Shown one piece after another: positions 60,953 through 64,000 of a stretch of 64,000 nt of DNA (the stretch's first letter is position 1; every line of letters starts with the position of its first letter). This DNA comes from Noviherbaspirillum sedimenti. Its GTDB lineage: Bacteria; Pseudomonadota; Gammaproteobacteria; Burkholderiales; Burkholderiaceae_D. Made by a program: the position numbers and the translations under genes. The notes beneath the pieces are model-generated. The model was not told the origin of the DNA and made no database searches. It worked only from the letters and a program-made list of their open reading frames with translations. The stretch is taken from assembly GCF_003590835.1 (NCBI RefSeq), contig NZ_QYUQ01000002.1:3720001-3784000 (forward strand). The letters run 5' to 3'.

Positions 60953-63082
60953 ATGGGTATTGATATGCATAGGCCAGCGAGTCGCTGGATTCAAGGAGAT
61001 GGGGGGCGCTTTTGGCGCGCCATCCAAATAGCGGCGGGAGCGGCGCTTCTGGTTTTTTGCGCAGCCCAGGCTGCGGCCGCGGACGGCGTGCAAAAGCTCC
61101 GTGACGGCAATCAGGGCAACGACTGGGCCGCTTTCGGGCGCACCTATGGCGAACAGCACTTCAGTCCGCTGACCCAGATCCAGGACAAGAATGTGCACCG
61201 TCTGGGGCTGGCCTGGTCACTTGACCTGGAGTACCCCGGCAATTCAGTTTCTGCCCCCATCGCCGTCGACGGCGTGGTGTATGTCGCGACAGGCTACAGC
61301 ATCGTGCGGGCGATCGATGCAGTCACCGGACGCCAGTTGTGGCGCTACGACCCGAAAGTCGCCGAGGTGGCGGGACCCAAGCTGCGCAACGGCTGGGGTA
61401 TTCGCGGCCTCGCCTGGTGGAACGGGAAAATCTATGTCGGCACCCAGGAAGGGCGGCTGATCGCGCTCGACGCCAAAAAAGGCAAGCCGCTCTGGACGGT
61501 GCAAACGACCAGCAAGGAGGATGTCCGCTTCATCAGCGGTCCGCCGCGTGTCTTTGCCGGCAAGGTGATCATCGGTCACGGCGGCGCGGACACCGGGGCG
61601 ACGCGCGGCTACGTGACAACCTATGATGCCGAGACCGGCAAGCAGCTGTGGCGCTTTTATACTGTGCCGGGCAACCCGGCCGACGGCTTCGAGGATGAGA
61701 CCCAGGCCATGGCGGCCAAGACCTGGTCGGGCAAATGGTGGGAGTTCGGCGGCGGCGGCACGGTCTGGAATGCCATGACCTACGATGAAGAGAGCGACAC
61801 GATTTTTCTCGGAATCGGCAACGGCGCGCCGTGGAACAAGAAATTGCGCAGCCCCGGTGCGGGCGACGATCTGTTCCTCTGCTCCATCGTCGCGCTGGAT
61901 GCGCGCACCGGCAAGTACAAGTGGCATTACCAGGTCAATCCGGGCGAGAGCTGGGACTACAACGCGGCGATGGACATGCAGCTGGCCACCTTGACGATCG
62001 GCGGCAAGCCGCGCAAGGTCCTCATGCAGGCGCCAAAAAACGGTTTTTTCTACGTGATCGATCGCGAAACGGGCAAGCTGATTTCGGCCGAGCCTTATGC
62101 CAAGGTCACCTGGGCGAAAAGCATCGACCTCACGACCGGCCGCCCGGTCGAGGCGCCCAACGTCCGCTTCGAGAACGGCACGGAGTTCGAGCTCTGGCCC
62201 AGCCCCTTGGGTGCGCACAACTGGCTGCCGATGTCGTTCAGTCCGAAAACCGGGCTGGTCTACATACCGACGCTGGAGCTTGGCGCGGTTTACAACGACA
62301 AGGGGATTGACCTCAAAAACTGGCGCAGGCGGGAGGGCGGTAGCAATGACAATGCCGTCAATGTGAGAATAAAGGCTGAGCCCGATGGCGGCGTGAGTTA
62401 TCTCCAGGCGTGGGACCCGGTCACGCAGAAGCGGGTCTGGAAAGTGGAAACGCCTGGCTACTGGAGCGGAGGAACGTTGGCGAGCGCGGGTAATCTGGTG
62501 TTCCAGGGCCAGGCTGACGGCAAGTTCAACGCCTATGCCGCGGCGACCGGGAAACGGCTGTGGACCTACAACACCCGAGGCGCGGCGATCGCTCCGCCGA
62601 TCACCTACAGTGTCAAGGGAAAGCAGTATGTGACCGTGTTGAGCGGATTTGGCACCAGCTACGGCCTCTTCGGCGATGCATCGGCCAAGTTTGGCTGGGA
62701 TGCGAGGAGCCAGCCGCGCCGCGTGCTGACCTTCGCGCTGGATGGCAAGGGGAAACTGCCACCGGCGCCGCCTTTCTACAAGGCCAAGGCCACCCCGGAT
62801 CCGGAGTTCCAGCCCGGCGCCAGCAATATCACGCTCGGCAGCACAATCTACCATCAGCAATGCTACATCTGCCATGGCCTCGAGGCGATTTCCGGCGGCA
62901 CGGCACCTGATCTGCGTGCATCGATGGTGCCCCGCGTCCCGGAAGCCTTCCAACAGATCGTGCGGGGCGGCGCGATGACGCAAACGGGGATGCCTGGTTT
63001 CGAGAACCTCAGCGTGGACGAGGTCGAAGGTATTCGTCAATACCTGAGAAGCCGCAGCCAGGAGCTCCAGTCGGCAAAATAA
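60953..63082 (+). CDS. PQQ-dependent quinohemoprotein alcohol dehydrogenase
   Basis: A 709-residue periplasmic enzyme: signal peptide (about 20-44, RAIQIAAGAALLVFCAAQAAAA), eight-bladed PQQ propeller with tryptophan-docking repeats (AIDAVTGRQLW, ALDAKKGKPLW, TYDAETGKQLW), catalytic-region Asp335 in GESWDYNAAMD, and a C-terminal cytochrome c domain with CYICHG (Cys637, Cys640, His641) and a Met ligand in TGMPGF. Asn337 at the +2 position, rather than Asp, argues for a calcium, not lanthanide, enzyme. The adjacent Cys-Cys pair common near the PQQ site in alcohol dehydrogenases was not seen. GAGGAA before the ATG. PQQ synthesis genes are not in the window. Confidence 0.92.
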   Translation: MGIDMHRPASRWIQGDGGRFWRAIQIAAGAALLVFCAAQAAAADGVQKLRDGNQGNDWAAFGRTYGEQHFSPLTQIQDKNVHRLGLAWSLDLEYPGNSVSAPIAVDGVVYVATGYSIVRAIDAVTGRQLWRYDPKVAEVAGPKLRNGWGIRGLAWWNGKIYVGTQEGRLIALDAKKGKPLWTVQTTSKEDVRFISGPPRVFAGKVIIGHGGADTGATRGYVTTYDAETGKQLWRFYTVPGNPADGFEDETQAMAAKTWSGKWWEFGGGGTVWNAMTYDEESDTIFLGIGNGAPWNKKLRSPGAGDDLFLCSIVALDARTGKYKWHYQVNPGESWDYNAAMDMQLATLTIGGKPRKVLMQAPKNGFFYVIDRETGKLISAEPYAKVTWAKSIDLTTGRPVEAPNVRFENGTEFELWPSPLGAHNWLPMSFSPKTGLVYIPTLELGAVYNDKGIDLKNWRRREGGSNDNAVNVRIKAEPDGGVSYLQAWDPVTQKRVWKVETPGYWSGGTLASAGNLVFQGQADGKFNAYAAATGKRLWTYNTRGAAIAPPITYSVKGKQYVTVLSGFGTSYGLFGDASAKFGWDARSQPRRVLTFALDGKGKLPPAPPFYKAKATPDPEFQPGASNITLGSTIYHQQCYICHGLEAISGGTAPDLRASMVPRVPEAFQQIVRGGAMTQTGMPGFENLSVDEVEGIRQYLRSRSQELQSAK

Positions 63083-63157
63083 CCCGATCCATCTTGATGA
63101 AGATGGTTGACGTGCTTAATCAAAAGCGCCAAGGCGGACTATCGAAAGGCAATATCA

Positions 63158-63685
63158 ATGAACACAATTTCTCCCCAAATCCAGAGGCTGCTCGACAAAC
63201 AGGAAATTTACGAGCTCGTATGTACTTATTGTCGGGCTGTGGACCGGCTTGACAGGGATCTGATGCGCTCTTGTTACCATGATGACGCCACTGAAAAACG
63301 CGGATTTTTCGACGGCACGGCGGATGCGTTCTGTGATTTTGTCGTTGAAACCCTGCATGGCATCGCTTCGACCCAGCACTTTATCGGCAATGCCCTGATC
63401 GATGTCGATGGCGACACGGCCTACGGAGAGATTTATCTCACGGCGCAGCATCGCCTGGTGGTGGATGGTACTGAAAAAGACCTGTTTGTAGGCGGCCGCT
63501 ATATTGACCGTTATGAGCGGCGACAGGGCGTATGGAAGATCGCTTTCCGTACCGAACGGCATGATTGGACCCGGACGGAAGATGCTTGCGAGGATTGGAC
63601 GCGCGCGAATCCTGCCGCTCTTTTGGGCGAGCGCGGACCACAGGATCTGGTTTTCCGTAGGGATTTGTTGAGGAAGATGAAATAG
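63158..63685 (+). CDS. SnoaL/ring-hydroxylating-subunit-like NTF2 protein
   Basis: A 175-residue NTF2-fold protein with DKQEIYELVCTYCRAVDRLDRDLMRSCYHDDATEKRG, GNALIDVDGDTAYGEIYLTAQHRL and RYERRQGVWKIAFRTERHDWT. This is the SnoaL-4 pattern, often coded next to Rieske oxygenases, in which similar proteins act as small (beta-like) subunits or as isomerases. ATG at 63158 chosen; an upstream start at 63107 adds residues without similarity. The gene 25 bp downstream is a Rieske oxygenase. Confidence 0.82.
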   Translation: MNTISPQIQRLLDKQEIYELVCTYCRAVDRLDRDLMRSCYHDDATEKRGFFDGTADAFCDFVVETLHGIASTQHFIGNALIDVDGDTAYGEIYLTAQHRLVVDGTEKDLFVGGRYIDRYERRQGVWKIAFRTERHDWTRTEDACEDWTRANPAALLGERGPQDLVFRRDLLRKMK

Positions 63686-63710
63686 TTTTTTTCATATAAA
63701 AGGAGACGCA

Positions 63711-64000
63711 ATGACAACACAAAAAAACACCGATCTGCCGCTTCAAGGCGAGCGTTACATATCAAGAGAATTCTTTGCCAGGGAATGGGAAAATGTCTGG
63801 GCCAAGACATGGCTGATCATGGGCCGCGCAGATGAGATTCCCGAGGCAGGGGATTTTTTCGTTGAAGACATCGGCCCCGAGTCGATCCTTATCGTGCGTC
63901 AGGCGGATACCGGGATCCGGGCCTTTTACAATGTATGCCAGCACCGTGGAAACCGGCTGGCCGTCGTGCCGGACGGCAGCATGGACACTTTTACCTGCAG
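63711..64000 (+). CDS. Rieske oxygenase large subunit, cut by window end
   Basis: The first 96 codons of a second Rieske oxygenase. The reading frame begins MTTQKNTDLP after AGGAG and reaches VCQHRGNRLAV, the first half of the Rieske cluster motif (CxH), with the upstream block WENVWAKTWLIMGRADEIPEAGDFFVEDIGPESILIV and the AFYNVCQHR approach. The second CxxH pair is beyond the right edge. It is distinct from the oxygenase at 36291. The adjacent SnoaL-like protein may be its small-subunit partner. Confidence 0.85.
   Translation, partial: MTTQKNTDLPLQGERYISREFFAREWENVWAKTWLIMGRADEIPEAGDFFVEDIGPESILIVRQADTGIRAFYNVCQHRGNRLAVVPDGSMDTFTC

Noticed and set aside
61244..63040. A 598-codon minus-strand open frame opposite the PQQ dehydrogenase
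   Set aside because: It has low-complexity His/Arg-rich translation and no recognisable domain; the plus-strand gene is certain.
1..64000. CRISPR arrays, tRNA or rRNA genes, transposases, prophage
   Set aside because: No repeat-spacer pattern, RNA gene, transposase or phage gene was recognised on either strand by eye.

Overview
The window reads as chromosomal DNA of a GC-rich betaproteobacterium, probably Burkholderiales and perhaps Oxalobacteraceae. That placement is an inference from gene families and gene order (lipA-lipB-ybeD-dacA, birA-coaX-SPOR protein, argB-nucleotidase-slmA-pabBC, an Mla-like transporter with its lipoprotein), not from a marker gene. No rRNA, tRNA, CRISPR array or complete insertion sequence was seen.

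Positions 1-11 kb hold acyl-CoA and organic-acid catabolism: an RraA-type aldolase, a PDR-type reductase, isovaleryl-CoA dehydrogenase, ETF-ubiquinone oxidoreductase, an IclR regulator divergent from a CoA ligase and a citryl-CoA-lyase-like protein, then etfB-etfA bracketed by two near-duplicate hemerythrin genes. Electrons from the acyl-CoA dehydrogenase can pass through EtfAB to the ETF-QO encoded alongside.

Positions 11-34.9 kb are mostly housekeeping: lipoate synthesis, a D-Ala-D-Ala carboxypeptidase, a VanZ-like protein, an MCE/Mla-type lipid transporter, a three-gene signalling operon (receiver, receiver-GGDEF-EAL-like, and a 1529-residue ATPase/GAF/PAS/histidine kinase), birA, coaX, a SPOR protein, an ECF sigma factor with a zinc-finger partner, argB, a HAD nucleotidase, slmA and a pabB-pabC fusion.

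From about 35 kb to the right edge lies an accessory catabolic island, all on the plus strand. Operon 1 (35.4-43.3 kb) has an SDR, a Rieske oxygenase, four VOC proteins, a small-molecule phosphotransferase, a ketosteroid-dehydrogenase-like flavoprotein and a NIPSNAP-like protein. Operon 2 (44.0-53.1 kb) has an envelope/transport module (DUF1302, DUF1329, YCF48-like, MMPL/RND) followed by a SnoaL-like protein, a free-standing E2 acyltransferase core and a tyrosine-phosphatase-like protein. Operon 3 (53.3-58.7 kb) has an SDR, a crotonase and then a complete camphor-type P450 system in the order camC-camA-camB, plus another SDR. It is followed by an AT-richer SDR, a polytopic membrane protein, a PQQ quinohemoprotein dehydrogenase, a SnoaL-like protein and a second, truncated Rieske oxygenase.

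Three promoters with the same form (TTGACR, 17 bases, TACGAT) sit before operons 1, 2 and 3. A dyad of the form GTATG-N4-CATA lies about 105 bases upstream of the first two. No transcriptional regulator is encoded in the 29 kb island part. A 24-base C homopolymer separates the DUF1302 and DUF1329 genes. My working model is a coordinately controlled pathway for a cyclic, carbonyl-bearing terpenoid-like compound. The substrate is not proven by anything here.
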